The notes: a model not told the origin generated them from the sequence alone. Positions 1-9,189 are shown, counted from the stretch's first letter. The stretch is 44,260 bases of DNA from an uncultured Bacteroidales bacterium (GCA_903925275.1 CAIYES010000495.1:1-44260); one strand, 5' to 3'. Made by a program: numbers and translations.

Positions 1-1
1 A

Positions 2-21
2 AGACGCGGCATGCCGCGTCT
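2..21. repeat. REP-like perfect palindrome at the left edge
   Basis: Bases 2-21 form a perfect 20-bp GC-rich palindrome (AGACGCGGCA and its reverse complement), followed by CTA. The left flank is cut by the window edge, so the full element is probably longer and symmetrical. It lies about 40 bases upstream of the first gene and has no T-run, so it is more like a dispersed extragenic palindrome than a terminator. It differs in sequence from the palindromes near 19840 and 44120. Confidence 0.6.
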
Positions 22-61
22 CTACCGGTGAAAACGGTAAAAACAAACCTAAACAATCAAT

Positions 62-1243
62 ATGAAACACAAACCATCCGGATTTAACTCGACTCTTGTT
101 CATGGAACCGGCCAGAAAGACCCATTGGGTAGTGTAATTACCCCAATCTATCAAACTTCAACCTTTGCTTTTCAGAGTGCCGATCATGGCGCAGCCTGTT
201 TTGCAGGCGAAAGCGATGGCTACATCTATACACGTATCGGGAATCCTACCATACGTGATCTGGAAAAGACCATTGCCATCCTGGAACATGGCTACGACGG
301 TATTGGCTGCTCATCGGGCATGGGAGCTGTGAGTACAGTTTACATGGCCTATCTTGGTGCGGGAAAGCACATCGTGAGCCATAATGCAGTTTATGGACCG
401 GCCAGGGGGATTATCGAAGGGATTTTTAAGAAATTCGGCGTTGAATCAACTTATATTGATACCACTGATATCGAACAGGTCAAGGCGGCGATCCGGCACA
501 ATACTGCCCTGATATATCTCGAAACACCGGCAAATCCTACCATCGGAATTTCAGATATTCCTGCTATCTGTGAGATTGCACACAAACATAATATTCCTGT
601 ATGTGTCGATAATACATTTTGCAGCCCCTATCTTCAAACTCCGCTTGATATGGGTGCCGACATTGTTTTACATTCACTCACCAAATTTCTCAACGGTCAT
701 GCCGATATTGTTGGTGGTGTTATTGTAACAAAAACTGAAGCTGATTATAAAAAAGTGCGTCCGGTCATGGTGTCAATGGGGTGTAACATGGATCCACATC
801 AGGCATTCCTTACCCGCAGAGGCTTGAAAACATTAGGTATCCGCATCGACCGTGCACAGGAAAATGCCATGAAGGTTGCCACATACCTTGAAGCACATCC
901 CAAGGTCGAGTGGATCATTTACCCAGGGCTCACTTCGCATCCTCAGTATGAATTGGGCAGGAAGCTCATGCGTGGTCCAGGTTCCATGATGAGTTTCGGA
1001 CTGACAGGAGGTTTGGCAGCGGGAAAAAAGCTTATGGACAGTGTTGAACTCTGTGTCCTTGCAGTTTCACTGGGGGGTATTGAAACCCTTATTCAGCATC
1101 CTGCCTCCATGACCCACAGTAAATTATCGTCGGCCGCAAAAAAAGAGGGCGGTATCAGCGATGATTTGGTGCGGCTTTCCATTGGCATTGAGGAAGTGGA
1201 AGATATCATTGCTGATCTTGAGCAGGCGTTGAAAAACGTTTAG
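62..1243 (+). CDS. Cys/Met-metabolism PLP-dependent lyase (methionine gamma-lyase / cystathionine gamma-lyase family)
   Basis: A cytoplasmic fold-type I PLP enzyme of the trans-sulfuration family, 393 aa, which is full length. Visible landmarks are the N-terminal TPIYQTSTF block, YTRIGNPT (phosphate-binding Tyr/Arg, residues 56-63), Asp183 in VDNTF (pyridine nitrogen) and the Schiff-base Lys208 in SLTKFLNGHAD. The family degrades methionine, cystathionine or homocysteine to a keto acid, ammonia and a thiol, or makes cystathionine. At the position where classical methionine gamma-lyases have the YGC cysteine, this protein has YGP (Pro113), so substrate cannot be assigned from sequence. Many Bacteroidota homologues are annotated methionine gamma-lyase. 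ATG start at 62. No operon partner is evident. Confidence 0.85.
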   Translation: MKHKPSGFNSTLVHGTGQKDPLGSVITPIYQTSTFAFQSADHGAACFAGESDGYIYTRIGNPTIRDLEKTIAILEHGYDGIGCSSGMGAVSTVYMAYLGAGKHIVSHNAVYGPARGIIEGIFKKFGVESTYIDTTDIEQVKAAIRHNTALIYLETPANPTIGISDIPAICEIAHKHNIPVCVDNTFCSPYLQTPLDMGADIVLHSLTKFLNGHADIVGGVIVTKTEADYKKVRPVMVSMGCNMDPHQAFLTRRGLKTLGIRIDRAQENAMKVATYLEAHPKVEWIIYPGLTSHPQYELGRKLMRGPGSMMSFGLTGGLAAGKKLMDSVELCVLAVSLGGIETLIQHPASMTHSKLSSAAKKEGGISDDLVRLSIGIEEVEDIIADLEQALKNV

Positions 1244-1394
1244 GATTCCGGTATGAAAACTTGAAAATTTGCATTAAGTGAAAATTTCCCGATTCACCTC
1301 ATCTTCAATTTTTTTTTCTATTGGATAAGGGAAATCCCATATCCTTGTGGAGCGAGCGGTAGGTGAGGTCATTATGGTTTTTGATATCAGACTC

Positions 1395-3704
1395 ATGAAG
1401 TTTTCAATTCATAAGGTCCATATTTCGGCCCTTATCCTTTTTTACTTGTCGCTTTTCACTATTGATTCGTTGTTCGCCCAACGGGTTGCAGTTGTCCTTT
1501 CAGGAGGTGGAGCCAAGGGGGGAGCTCATATCGGGGTCCTACGCGCCCTGGAAGAAAAACATGTTCCCATCAGCTATATTGCCGGAACCTCCATCGGCGC
1601 TGCAATCGGCGCGTTGTATGCCAGTGGTTATTCCCCGGATGAGATTGAAAAACTAATGAATTCCAGAGATTTTCAGCGTTGGGCTACAGGTGTGATGGAT
1701 GATAAGTACGTCTATTATTACCGTAAGGAGGATCCCAATGCATCATGGATATCAACAAATTTTGATTTTAAAAATAAGATCACCTCTTTTCTGCCAACAC
1801 AATTGATTAAAACGTATGAGATTGACTTTCAGCTTATGCAATTGTTTGCCCAGTCAAACGCTGTTGCAGGAGGTGATTTCAACAAGCTGATGATCCCCTT
1901 TCGCTGTGTCGTTTCAGATATCGATTCATCGGAACAGATGATCCTGAGAAAAGGTGACCTGAGTGCGGCGGTTCGTGGATCAATGAGCCTTCCGTTGATA
2001 TATAACCCGACAGTGATAAACGAGAAGCTGGTTTTTGACGGCGGGATGTATAATAATTTCCCATGCGATGTCGCCATGCATGATTTCCATCCGGATGTGA
2101 TCATCGGGAGCCGTGTAGCCAGGCGATATGAAAAACCCAACCGTGACGATATTGTTTCCCAATTGCTTTCGATGCTGATGGAACGCCAAAGCGATACCAT
2201 CGTTTATCCCCATTCGGTGATGATTGTGCCTGATATCCCTGCAATTGATCTTTTGGACTTTTCTAGAACAGCCGAGCTGGCCGACAGTGGCTATCAGGCC
2301 ACTTTACGCAAAATTTCTGACATCAGAAAATTGGTGCACGACAGTATTGGAACAGACGATATTCTCCGTCGCCGTGAAGCATTCAACAAGCGGAAACCTG
2401 AATTACGCTTTGATTCTATCCACATCACCGGACTCAATAAAATTCAGACAGTACATGTGCAGAAGATACTTAAACATGGCAGAAAAACAATCTCCCTCGA
2501 TGAACTTCGCGATGCATACTTCCGTTTCATCGATGAAGGGTTTGTCAGAAGTATCTTCCCTGTTGCACGTTTCAACCCTAAAACAGGACATTATGATCTT
2601 TTCCTTGACGTTAAAAAATCCAATAATTTCGGTGCCCAATTCGGAGGAAATTTTTCATTGGACAACACCAGTGAAGCATTTCTTCAACTCCAGTATAGAT
2701 ACTTGTGGACTAAAGAACTACTGTTTTTTGCCAATGGATATTTCGGAAAGGTTTACAGTTCGGCAAAAGTAGGTGGCCGCATTGATTTTAACTCTAAAAC
2801 CCCGTGGTTTGTCGATATTAATTATACCTATAACCATTTCAATTACTTCATGAATGCCAGCTTCTTCTTTGATGATAAAACACCGAATTACATCATTGAG
2901 GGGGAATATTTCGGCGATCTGAAAATCGGGATGCCGGTCGCAACCAGTGCAAAGCTCGCATTTGAAATGAACTATGCCTACACCAATAAGAAGTATTACC
3001 AGTCCAATACATTTACAAGGACAGATACAACCGATCAGACCACTTTTAAATTCATCGCCCCGTCACTTTGTTTTGATCTTAACAGCCTGAATCGCAAGCA
3101 ATATGCAAATGCAGGTGTTCGTTTGCTTGTCAAACTGTCTTATATCAATGGCCGGGAAGGAATGGTACCGGGATCCACTGCTGTAAATAAAACCATAATT
3201 TCCCAATTTCATGATTGGTATCGGATTCAGTTGATTTACGATAATTTCTTTGAAACAGTCGGTCCCATCAAATTTGGATTCTATGGGGAAGGGGTGCTTT
3301 CAAATCAACCTCTTTTTTCGAATTATACCTCGAGTCTTTTATATGCTTCTGCATTTCAGCCTGTTCCGGAATCCCAGACATTTTTTCTGCCACCTTTCAG
3401 AGCAACAAATTATGCGGCTGCCGGCCTGAAAATTGTGGTCAGGGTTTATAAAAAGATAGAGTACAGGTTAGAGGGGTATTTGTTCCAGCCTTATCAGGAG
3501 ATCCTTCAGAATCCAAGTGATTTCACGGCCTATTTCGGACGAAAATTCGCTGACCGGTCGTACCTGGCTTCAACGTCAATGGTTTACAACAGCCCGCTGG
3601 GCCCCATCAGCATTGGTGTTAATTATTACGACAAAATGCCTGATCCGTTTACCGTCTATTTCAACTTTGGATATATCCTGTTCAACAGGAGAGCGATGCC
3701 ATAA
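1395..3704 (+). CDS. Patatin-like phospholipase with POTRA and outer-membrane beta-barrel
   Basis: Secreted or outer-membrane lipolytic protein, 769 aa from the ATG at 1395. That start gives a clean signal peptide ending near SLFAQ (residues 1-29); the upstream in-frame starts at 1347 and 1374 only add a charged extension. The patatin domain (about 30-330) shows the oxyanion loop SGGGAKGGAH, nucleophile elbow GTSIG (Ser66) and catalytic DGG (Asp215). A POTRA-like segment (about 335-410) follows, then a long aromatic, beta-rich C-terminal half typical of the bacterial surface antigen (BamA-type) barrel. The architecture matches type Vd patatin autotransporters such as PlpD. All catalytic residues are present. 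Substrate is probably phospholipid, which is inferred. Confidence 0.88.
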   Translation: MKFSIHKVHISALILFYLSLFTIDSLFAQRVAVVLSGGGAKGGAHIGVLRALEEKHVPISYIAGTSIGAAIGALYASGYSPDEIEKLMNSRDFQRWATGVMDDKYVYYYRKEDPNASWISTNFDFKNKITSFLPTQLIKTYEIDFQLMQLFAQSNAVAGGDFNKLMIPFRCVVSDIDSSEQMILRKGDLSAAVRGSMSLPLIYNPTVINEKLVFDGGMYNNFPCDVAMHDFHPDVIIGSRVARRYEKPNRDDIVSQLLSMLMERQSDTIVYPHSVMIVPDIPAIDLLDFSRTAELADSGYQATLRKISDIRKLVHDSIGTDDILRRREAFNKRKPELRFDSIHITGLNKIQTVHVQKILKHGRKTISLDELRDAYFRFIDEGFVRSIFPVARFNPKTGHYDLFLDVKKSNNFGAQFGGNFSLDNTSEAFLQLQYRYLWTKELLFFANGYFGKVYSSAKVGGRIDFNSKTPWFVDINYTYNHFNYFMNASFFFDDKTPNYIIEGEYFGDLKIGMPVATSAKLAFEMNYAYTNKKYYQSNTFTRTDTTDQTTFKFIAPSLCFDLNSLNRKQYANAGVRLLVKLSYINGREGMVPGSTAVNKTIISQFHDWYRIQLIYDNFFETVGPIKFGFYGEGVLSNQPLFSNYTSSLLYASAFQPVPESQTFFLPPFRATNYAAAGLKIVVRVYKKIEYRLEGYLFQPYQEILQNPSDFTAYFGRKFADRSYLASTSMVYNSPLGPISIGVNYYDKMPDPFTVYFNFGYILFNRRAMP

Positions 3705-3716
3705 CCTATTTTTAAA

Positions 3717-3743
3717 TTGGTTTGGAAATAATTTGTATTTTTG
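3717..3743 (+). promoter_or_regulatory. Bacteroidota-type promoter for the DUF349 gene
   Basis: A -7 element TATTTTTG (3736-3743) fits TAnnTTTG exactly and is followed by CGG. A TTG at 3717-3719 lies 16 bases upstream, slightly short of the usual 19-21. Transcription would start near 3750, giving a leader of about 70 bases before the ATG at 3819. Confidence 0.5.
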
Positions 3744-3818
3744 CGGTCATTATGATTCAAATTAACCGGCAACTGTCGGACACTATTGTTTTTTATACTA
3801 AAACGGACATTAACGCGA

Positions 3819-6029
3819 ATGAAAAATTCCCAGAACACACCTCAGAATCCTGAACTGGAAACAACCGCCGTTCAGGAGGAGAATGCTGCCTTTGTAAACA
3901 CAACGATGGATGACATCGACACCACGCTCCCTGCTGATACACTTCAGCCAGAAGAAAACAAACAACCTGATACACTTCAGCCAGAAGAGTACAAACAACC
4001 CGGAGAGGAAATTCCGGAATCCCCCGAAATCGTTGAAGATAAGGTGGTTGAACCTGTTGAAATTTCCCCGGAAGAACATCCCGTAGATGCTGTAACAGAA
4101 GCGCCGGCAGAACTTTCCGATGCAATTGCAGACCAACAGGTTGAAACAGTTCCCGAGCAACTCAGTGAAGAAATTGCTGACCTGCCTGTTGAAGATACCT
4201 CAGTACAGTTATTGAAAGAAGCCACTGAAGATCATATCGACATGCTTCTCGATGAACATCTCGATGAGGTGACCGAAGAAAATGTGGAGCATGTAACAGT
4301 TGACTCAGAGATTAATTTCGACGGCTATTCCCGTGCCCAATTGGTCGATTTACTTGAGAAAGCGGTTAAGGAAACTGATTTCAATACTGTTAAAACACAG
4401 ATTGCACTCATCAAGGTTGCTTTCCTGAAAAAGAAAAAGGAGGAGAACCTGCAGAAATATGATCAGGTATCGGAGGAGGGAGGCACCAAAGAAGAACTGG
4501 CCCATGAGCTGGATGATCTGGATGTGAAATTTAATGAAACATTTGCGATATACCGGGCCAATAAGGCACGTCATACAGAAGAACAGGAAAAAATCAAACA
4601 GGAAAACCTGAAAAAGAAATTTCTGATCCTTGATGGACTGAAAACTCTTATCAGCTCGGAAGAGACCCTGAAAAAAACATACGACGAATTCAAAATCCTT
4701 CAGGAGCGTTGGAAGGAAATCGGGATGGTTCCCCGGACTGAAGTAAACAACCTTTGGCAGAATTATCACTTCCTGGTTGAGAAATTTTTCGAGAAAGTCA
4801 AGCTTAACAAAGAGCTTAAAGACCTCGATCTGAGGAAGAACATGGAGGCAAAAATGGCTCTGTGTGAAAAAACCGAGGAACTTCTGCTTGAAACCTCAGT
4901 CATCAAATCATTCAAGAAACTTCAGAAATACCATGAAGAGTGGAAGGAACTCGGTCCCGTTCCGGCTGATAAAAAAGACGAGATTTGGGAACGGTTTAAA
5001 AATGCCACGGATAAAATAAATGACCGTCGCCGTGAACATTATACACTGATTGAAGAAGACCAGGATAAAAACCTGGAAACCAAGATTGCGCTTTGTGAGC
5101 AAGGGGAAATAATACTGGGATTACCGAACGATTCGATTAAGGATTGGCAGGACAATACCAACAAGGTGAACGACCTGCTTAAAATATGGAAGAATATCGG
5201 CCCTGTACCGCAAAAAGTCAATTCCGACATCTGGAACCGGTTCAAAACCAATCTCGATTCCTTCTTTGCAAACAAAAAGGAATATTTTGATAAACTGAAA
5301 GAACAGCAAATGCACAATTACAACCTGAAGGTTGAATTGTGTATGCAGGCTGAAGCATTGAACAGCAGTACCGATTGGAAGAATACGACCAATGAACTTA
5401 TCCGTTTACAAGGCGAATGGAAAAAAATCGGACCAGTACCGAAAAAGAATTCTGACAAAATTTGGAAACGATTCCGTACGGCCTGCGATGATTTCTTCAA
5501 TGCCAAACAATCCTATTTTTCCAACGTCCAGGCCAGCGAGGGTGACAACCTTGCCAAGAAATTAAATCTGATGACGCGTTTGAAGGAGTACCAGTTTGGT
5601 GATAATAAAAGTGCCAACCTCGATGTACTTAAAGGCTTTCAGCGCGAATGGACAGAAATCGGCCATGTTCCCATGAAGGAAAAGGATAAACTTCACAATG
5701 AATTCCGGATTTTGGTGAATGAACAACTTGATAAGCTGAAAATCAGTGAAGTAGAAATGAGTACGATGAGTTTTCAGGCAAAATTCGATCATTTGAAAAA
5801 TGATCCCGATGCCCGCAGAGTCATTGGTAAGGAGCGTGAATTCCTTGCAACAAAGATTTCTAAAATGAAAGAGGAGATTATTCTTTGGGAGAATAACATC
5901 GGTTTTTTTGCAAAATCAAAAAGCGCTTCAGTAGTAAAAGAGGAGTTTGAGAACAAGATCAACAAGGCAAAGAGTGAACTGAAAGTACTCGAAGCCAAGA
6001 TGAAGATTTTAAAACAGCAGGGGCTTTAA
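3819..6029 (+). CDS. DUF349 repeat protein
   Basis: Cytoplasmic protein of unknown function, 736 aa from the ATG at 3819; the TTG at 3786 merely extends the frame. Residues 1 to about 160 are acidic, Pro/Glu/Val-rich and low-complexity. The rest contains five DUF349-type helical repeats marked by WKxIGPVP-like motifs with Trp at 298, 375, 457, 534 and 611 (spacing 77, 82, 77, 77). Each is followed by a W/L..RF helix and a charged coil. The last about 60 residues are coiled coil. No signal peptide or membrane segment is visible. The family is common in Bacteroidota, but I know of no established activity. A promoter lies directly upstream, and a small hairpin covers the stop. Confidence 0.85.
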   Translation: MKNSQNTPQNPELETTAVQEENAAFVNTTMDDIDTTLPADTLQPEENKQPDTLQPEEYKQPGEEIPESPEIVEDKVVEPVEISPEEHPVDAVTEAPAELSDAIADQQVETVPEQLSEEIADLPVEDTSVQLLKEATEDHIDMLLDEHLDEVTEENVEHVTVDSEINFDGYSRAQLVDLLEKAVKETDFNTVKTQIALIKVAFLKKKKEENLQKYDQVSEEGGTKEELAHELDDLDVKFNETFAIYRANKARHTEEQEKIKQENLKKKFLILDGLKTLISSEETLKKTYDEFKILQERWKEIGMVPRTEVNNLWQNYHFLVEKFFEKVKLNKELKDLDLRKNMEAKMALCEKTEELLLETSVIKSFKKLQKYHEEWKELGPVPADKKDEIWERFKNATDKINDRRREHYTLIEEDQDKNLETKIALCEQGEIILGLPNDSIKDWQDNTNKVNDLLKIWKNIGPVPQKVNSDIWNRFKTNLDSFFANKKEYFDKLKEQQMHNYNLKVELCMQAEALNSSTDWKNTTNELIRLQGEWKKIGPVPKKNSDKIWKRFRTACDDFFNAKQSYFSNVQASEGDNLAKKLNLMTRLKEYQFGDNKSANLDVLKGFQREWTEIGHVPMKEKDKLHNEFRILVNEQLDKLKISEVEMSTMSFQAKFDHLKNDPDARRVIGKEREFLATKISKMKEEIILWENNIGFFAKSKSASVVKEEFENKINKAKSELKVLEAKMKILKQQGL
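3934..3999 (+). repeat. 33-bp in-frame tandem duplication in the DUF349 gene
   Basis: Two consecutive 33-bp copies (3934-3966 and 3967-3999) differ by only two bases and encode DTLQPEENKQP and DTLQPEEYKQP in the acidic N-terminal region. Near-identity indicates a recent slippage or recombination duplication that keeps the frame. Confidence 0.85.
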
Positions 6030-6040
6030 TTACCCTGCTG
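6015..6040 (+). terminator. Hairpin over the DUF349 stop codon (weak terminator candidate)
   Basis: CAGCAGGG (6015-6022) pairs perfectly with CCCTGCTG (6033-6040) around a 10-base AT-rich loop that contains the TAA stop. There is no T-run behind it, so it may only slow or process a transcript continuing into aroC, 42 bases further on. Confidence 0.3.
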
Positions 6041-6081
6041 CTTAACGAATTCCTGGATCCATAATACAAAATTCGTGCACC

Positions 6082-7140
6082 ATGCCGGGGAACTCCTTTG
6101 GGAAAGCGCTTGTGCTTACTTCTTACGGCGAGTCCCATGGGGTTGCAATGGGAGGGGTACTCGACGGTTTTCCAGCCAATCTGGAAATCAACCTTTCATT
6201 TGTTCAATCTGAGCTTGAACGTCGCCGGTCTGGTAATGAATTTTTCTCTTCATCCCGTAGCGAAGAAGATAAAATTGAAATCCTTTCCGGAATTTATAAG
6301 GGGAAATCAACGGGAGCCCCCATTGCATTTCTCATCCAAAACCGCGATCAGAAACCTGCCGATTACGATCATCTATCTGTTGTTTATCGCCCTTCACATG
6401 CCGATTTTACATGGCAGCAAAAATATGGAATCCGCGATCCGCGTGGTGGTGGACGCTCATCTGCCCGTGAAACACTTGTACGTGTTGCAGGAGGTGCATT
6501 TGCAAAATTGTTTTTGCAAACTAAAAATATCCAGGTAAATGCAAGAATCTCTCAGATTGGAGCATTTCAAATCAGGGATACGGCATCCGCCGGCAGGGGT
6601 AAAGCACTCAGAACCGGGCATCAGATAGCGGATATGCTCGATCCTGCAATCATTGAATTTTTGACGCGGCTCAAATCTGACGGAGATACCACCGGCGGAG
6701 TGATTTCCTGCTCCATCACCGGGGTTCCTGCAGGGTTGGGTGACCCAGTGTTTGATAAACTCCAGGCCGATCTGGCAAAAGCCATGCTGAGCATCAATTC
6801 GGTGAAAGGTTTTGAATATGGTTCCGGTTTCGAAGGCGCTTCCATGAAGGGTTCTGACCATAACGACCTGTTTGTGAATGACGATGGCATCATTAAGACA
6901 CTTACAAACAATTCCGGGGGGATCCAGGGGGGTATATCAAACGGGGCGGAAATCTATTTCAACGTAGCATTCAAACCGGTTTCAACCCTGATGATGGATC
7001 AGGAAACGGTCACCACGACTGGTGCGAAAACCATCCTGAAGGGAAAAGGCCGTCATGATGTATGTGTTCTTCCCCGTGCCTTGCCAATCGTTGAAGCCAT
7101 GGCTGCTCTTGTGATCGCCGACCATCTATTGCGAAAATAG
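6082..7140 (+). CDS. aroC: Chorismate synthase
   Basis: Converts 5-enolpyruvylshikimate-3-phosphate to chorismate, the last step of the shikimate pathway; it needs reduced FMN. The protein is 352 aa, normal length. Family signatures are present in order: GNSFGKALVLTSYGESHG at the N-terminus, RDPRGGGRSSARET in the middle (FMN and substrate binding) and GGIQGGISNG toward the C-terminus. The ATG at 6082 places the GxSFG motif at residue 3, as in homologues. It follows the DUF349 gene by 52 bases on the same strand and may be cotranscribed. The FMN need is a loose link to the riboflavin operon 5 kb away, with no direct regulatory evidence. Confidence 0.97.
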   Translation: MPGNSFGKALVLTSYGESHGVAMGGVLDGFPANLEINLSFVQSELERRRSGNEFFSSSRSEEDKIEILSGIYKGKSTGAPIAFLIQNRDQKPADYDHLSVVYRPSHADFTWQQKYGIRDPRGGGRSSARETLVRVAGGAFAKLFLQTKNIQVNARISQIGAFQIRDTASAGRGKALRTGHQIADMLDPAIIEFLTRLKSDGDTTGGVISCSITGVPAGLGDPVFDKLQADLAKAMLSINSVKGFEYGSGFEGASMKGSDHNDLFVNDDGIIKTLTNNSGGIQGGISNGAEIYFNVAFKPVSTLMMDQETVTTTGAKTILKGKGRHDVCVLPRALPIVEAMAALVIADHLLRK

Positions 7141-7166
7141 TGAAAAGTGAGGTAGCGAAATTCTTC

Positions 7167-8237
7167 CTATTTTGTTAAAGGTTCCTGCTGGGAGAGGCAG
7201 TGAAATGATCCCAATCCCCAGATGATCTCCACCGAATCGATTCCAATAATACTGCGGTTTGGAAAACACTGTTCAAGAATACGCATAGCCTGATCATCTT
7301 CTTTACAACGGAAATTGGGGACAATCACCGACTCGTTGGCGATGTAAAAATTTGCATAGGAAGCAGGCAGTCGCTGACCTTCAAAAGTCACTGGTTTGGG
7401 CATTGGGATCTCGGCGATATCGAGTTGTTTGCCATTTTGAAGCCTGAAAGTTTTCAGCTGTTTAATATTTTCTTCCAAAATTTTATGATTTTTATCCGAC
7501 CGGCGGGTCTCAACCATGGTTACCACTGCATCTTCCCTGAAAAAACGGGCAAGATCATCGATGTGTCCATTCGTATCATCTCCCTCTATTCCCTCATCCA
7601 GCCATAGTACCTGATTCACCCCATAAAAGTTGTGCAGGTACTCTTCGATCTCATGCTGAAACAATCCCGGGTTGCGGTTTTCGTGCAGCAGGCATTGCAT
7701 TGTTGTAAGCAAGGTTCCTTTTCCATTGAAATCAACGGCACCGCCTTCCATCACGATTCCCGGATAAAATGCAGGAATGTTGAGGTATTTGGCTATCAAT
7801 CCCGGGATTTGATCATCAAGATCGTGGTCGTATTTATTTCCCCAGGCGTTGTATTTCCAACCAACAATTACTTTCGGTTCCGCTGCACATTGCTTAACCA
7901 GGAAAGCCGGACCGTGATCGCGACACCATGCATCGTTGGTAGGATGAATCAACAGGTCGATTTTAGAAAGATCAACATCAATTTTCATCAAATCACGCCT
8001 TACACTTTCCCGAAGAGTTTCATTGCGAACATTGATACAAACCCGTTCTCCTTTCGATAACTCCTTGATAAACTGGTTGTAAAAAGGAAATATCCGTGAC
8101 AGGGTGCCCGGCCACGAGTAAGAATCATCATGCGGGTAACTAAGCCATGTGGAGCGATGTTCAGCCCATTCTGCAGGAAAATAGTAACCAAGTTCTCCGG
8201 GAGTCGGATCCGTAAAATTATTTCTCGATTTTTCCAT
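7167..8237 (-). CDS. aguA: Agmatine deiminase
   Basis: Hydrolyses agmatine to N-carbamoylputrescine and ammonia, the first half of the two-step agmatine-to-putrescine route. It is 356 aa and belongs to the peptidyl-arginine deiminase (PPAD) superfamily. Visible motifs are PAEWAEHRSTWLSYPH near the N-terminus, the acidic/His segments MEGGAVD and GDDTNGHIDDLARF, and the catalytic GLGSFHC with Cys347 close to the C-terminus. The substrate assignment is supported by aguB, the next enzyme in the pathway, immediately upstream. The ATG (8237-8235) lies inside the last unit of an 8-bp tandem array that fills the whole gap to aguB. Arginine decarboxylase is not in the window. Confidence 0.93.
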   Translation of the reverse strand: MEKSRNNFTDPTPGELGYYFPAEWAEHRSTWLSYPHDDSYSWPGTLSRIFPFYNQFIKELSKGERVCINVRNETLRESVRRDLMKIDVDLSKIDLLIHPTNDAWCRDHGPAFLVKQCAAEPKVIVGWKYNAWGNKYDHDLDDQIPGLIAKYLNIPAFYPGIVMEGGAVDFNGKGTLLTTMQCLLHENRNPGLFQHEIEEYLHNFYGVNQVLWLDEGIEGDDTNGHIDDLARFFREDAVVTMVETRRSDKNHKILEENIKQLKTFRLQNGKQLDIAEIPMPKPVTFEGQRLPASYANFYIANESVIVPNFRCKEDDQAMRILEQCFPNRSIIGIDSVEIIWGLGSFHCLSQQEPLTK

Positions 8238-8290
8238 TTCACTATTTCACCATTTCACCATTTCACCATTTCACCATTTCACCATTTCAC
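8235..8290. repeat. 8-bp tandem array (CATTTCAC x7) between aguB and aguA
   Basis: Seven contiguous 8-bp units, one with a single change (TATTTCAC). On the coding (minus) strand the unit is GTGAAATG. The array starts within the aguB TAG stop (8292-8290) and ends within the aguA ATG (8237-8235), so it is the entire intergenic spacer. Because 8 is not a multiple of 3, the ATGs fall in all three frames. The unit is the same GGTGAAAT type found at the edge of the array at 21473. Confidence 0.95.
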
Positions 8291-9162
8291 TATTTATCAA
8301 TGTACCTGTTCAAAATAGGTCCGTAGCTGTCAATTCTCCTGTCACGTAAAAATGGCCAGTGAATGCGGATTTCATCAATTTGCCGAAGGTCCATTTCCTG
8401 AACACGGATCTCTTCCATATCGTGTGATGCCTGAAACAGGATTTCGCCAAATGGATCAGCAATAAAAGAGCCTCCCCAGAAATTCATCTCTCCCTCTGTT
8501 CCTGTTCGGTTTACTGCAACGACAAAAACGCCATTGGCGATGGCATGTCCACGCTGAATGGTTTGCCAGGCTTGGTATTGCTGACTGTTGACCCTTTTAC
8601 CCTGAGATGAGGCCCAGCCAATGGCCGTTGGATAAAAGAGGATCTGTGCACCCGACAGGCTGGTGATCCTGGCTGCCTCAGGATACCATTGATCCCAGCA
8701 GATCAGCGTACCAATGCGTGCAAATTTCGTTTTGAAAACCTTATAGCCACCATCTCCCGGTGCAAAATAAAACTTTTCATAAAATCCCGGGTCATCGGGA
8801 ATATGGTGTTTTCGGTAAGTGCCAAGCAACGAACCGTCAGCATCGATCACGGCAACGGTATTGTGATAAACCCCTTCAGCGCGTTTTTCAAACAACGAAG
8901 CGATAATCACCACATCCAGTTCTAGGGCAATATCCCGGAAAAGATCAGTTGCAGTACCTGGAATGGTATCGGCCAGTGAAAAATTATCGTAGTTCTCTTC
9001 CCAGCAAAAGTAAGTTGTTGAGAACAGTTCCTGCAAACAAATGATTTGTGCTCCCTGGCTGGCAGCTTCACGGATTTTTTTTGCAGCTTTTTCCAGGTTG
9101 CCCATTTTATCGGGGCCGCAGGTCATTTGAATGATGCCAGCCCTGACTGAATTTGAACTCAT
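8290..9162 (-). CDS. aguB: N-carbamoylputrescine amidase
   Basis: Carbon-nitrogen hydrolase (nitrilase superfamily), 290 aa. It hydrolyses N-carbamoylputrescine to putrescine, CO2 and ammonia. The Glu-Lys-Cys triad is clear: Glu45 in CLQELFSTTYF, Lys118 in YRKHHIPDD and Cys155 in LICWDQWYPEAAR. The CWEENYDNF segment and the C-terminal DRRIDSYGPI are typical of AguB. Length is normal and the ATG at 9162 is the only sensible start. It is transcribed with aguA (downstream) and probably with the T9SS cargo gene 27 bases upstream. Its TAG stop is formed by the first unit of the 8-bp array. Confidence 0.95.
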   Translation of the reverse strand: MSSNSVRAGIIQMTCGPDKMGNLEKAAKKIREAASQGAQIICLQELFSTTYFCWEENYDNFSLADTIPGTATDLFRDIALELDVVIIASLFEKRAEGVYHNTVAVIDADGSLLGTYRKHHIPDDPGFYEKFYFAPGDGGYKVFKTKFARIGTLICWDQWYPEAARITSLSGAQILFYPTAIGWASSQGKRVNSQQYQAWQTIQRGHAIANGVFVVAVNRTGTEGEMNFWGGSFIADPFGEILFQASHDMEEIRVQEMDLRQIDEIRIHWPFLRDRRIDSYGPILNRYIDK

Positions 9163-9189
9163 CGTTGAGACGTTATATGGTATGAAAAA

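Noticed and set aside
1323-1344. Terminator between the PLP lyase and patatin genes
   Set aside because: GGATAAGGG and CCCATATCC pair with one mismatch, but no T-run follows and the T-rich stretch lies upstream. It is not convincing.
3810-4225. Minus-strand ORFs opposite the acidic part of the DUF349 gene
   Set aside because: They are low-complexity mirror frames of an acidic repeat region, with no start context or domain.
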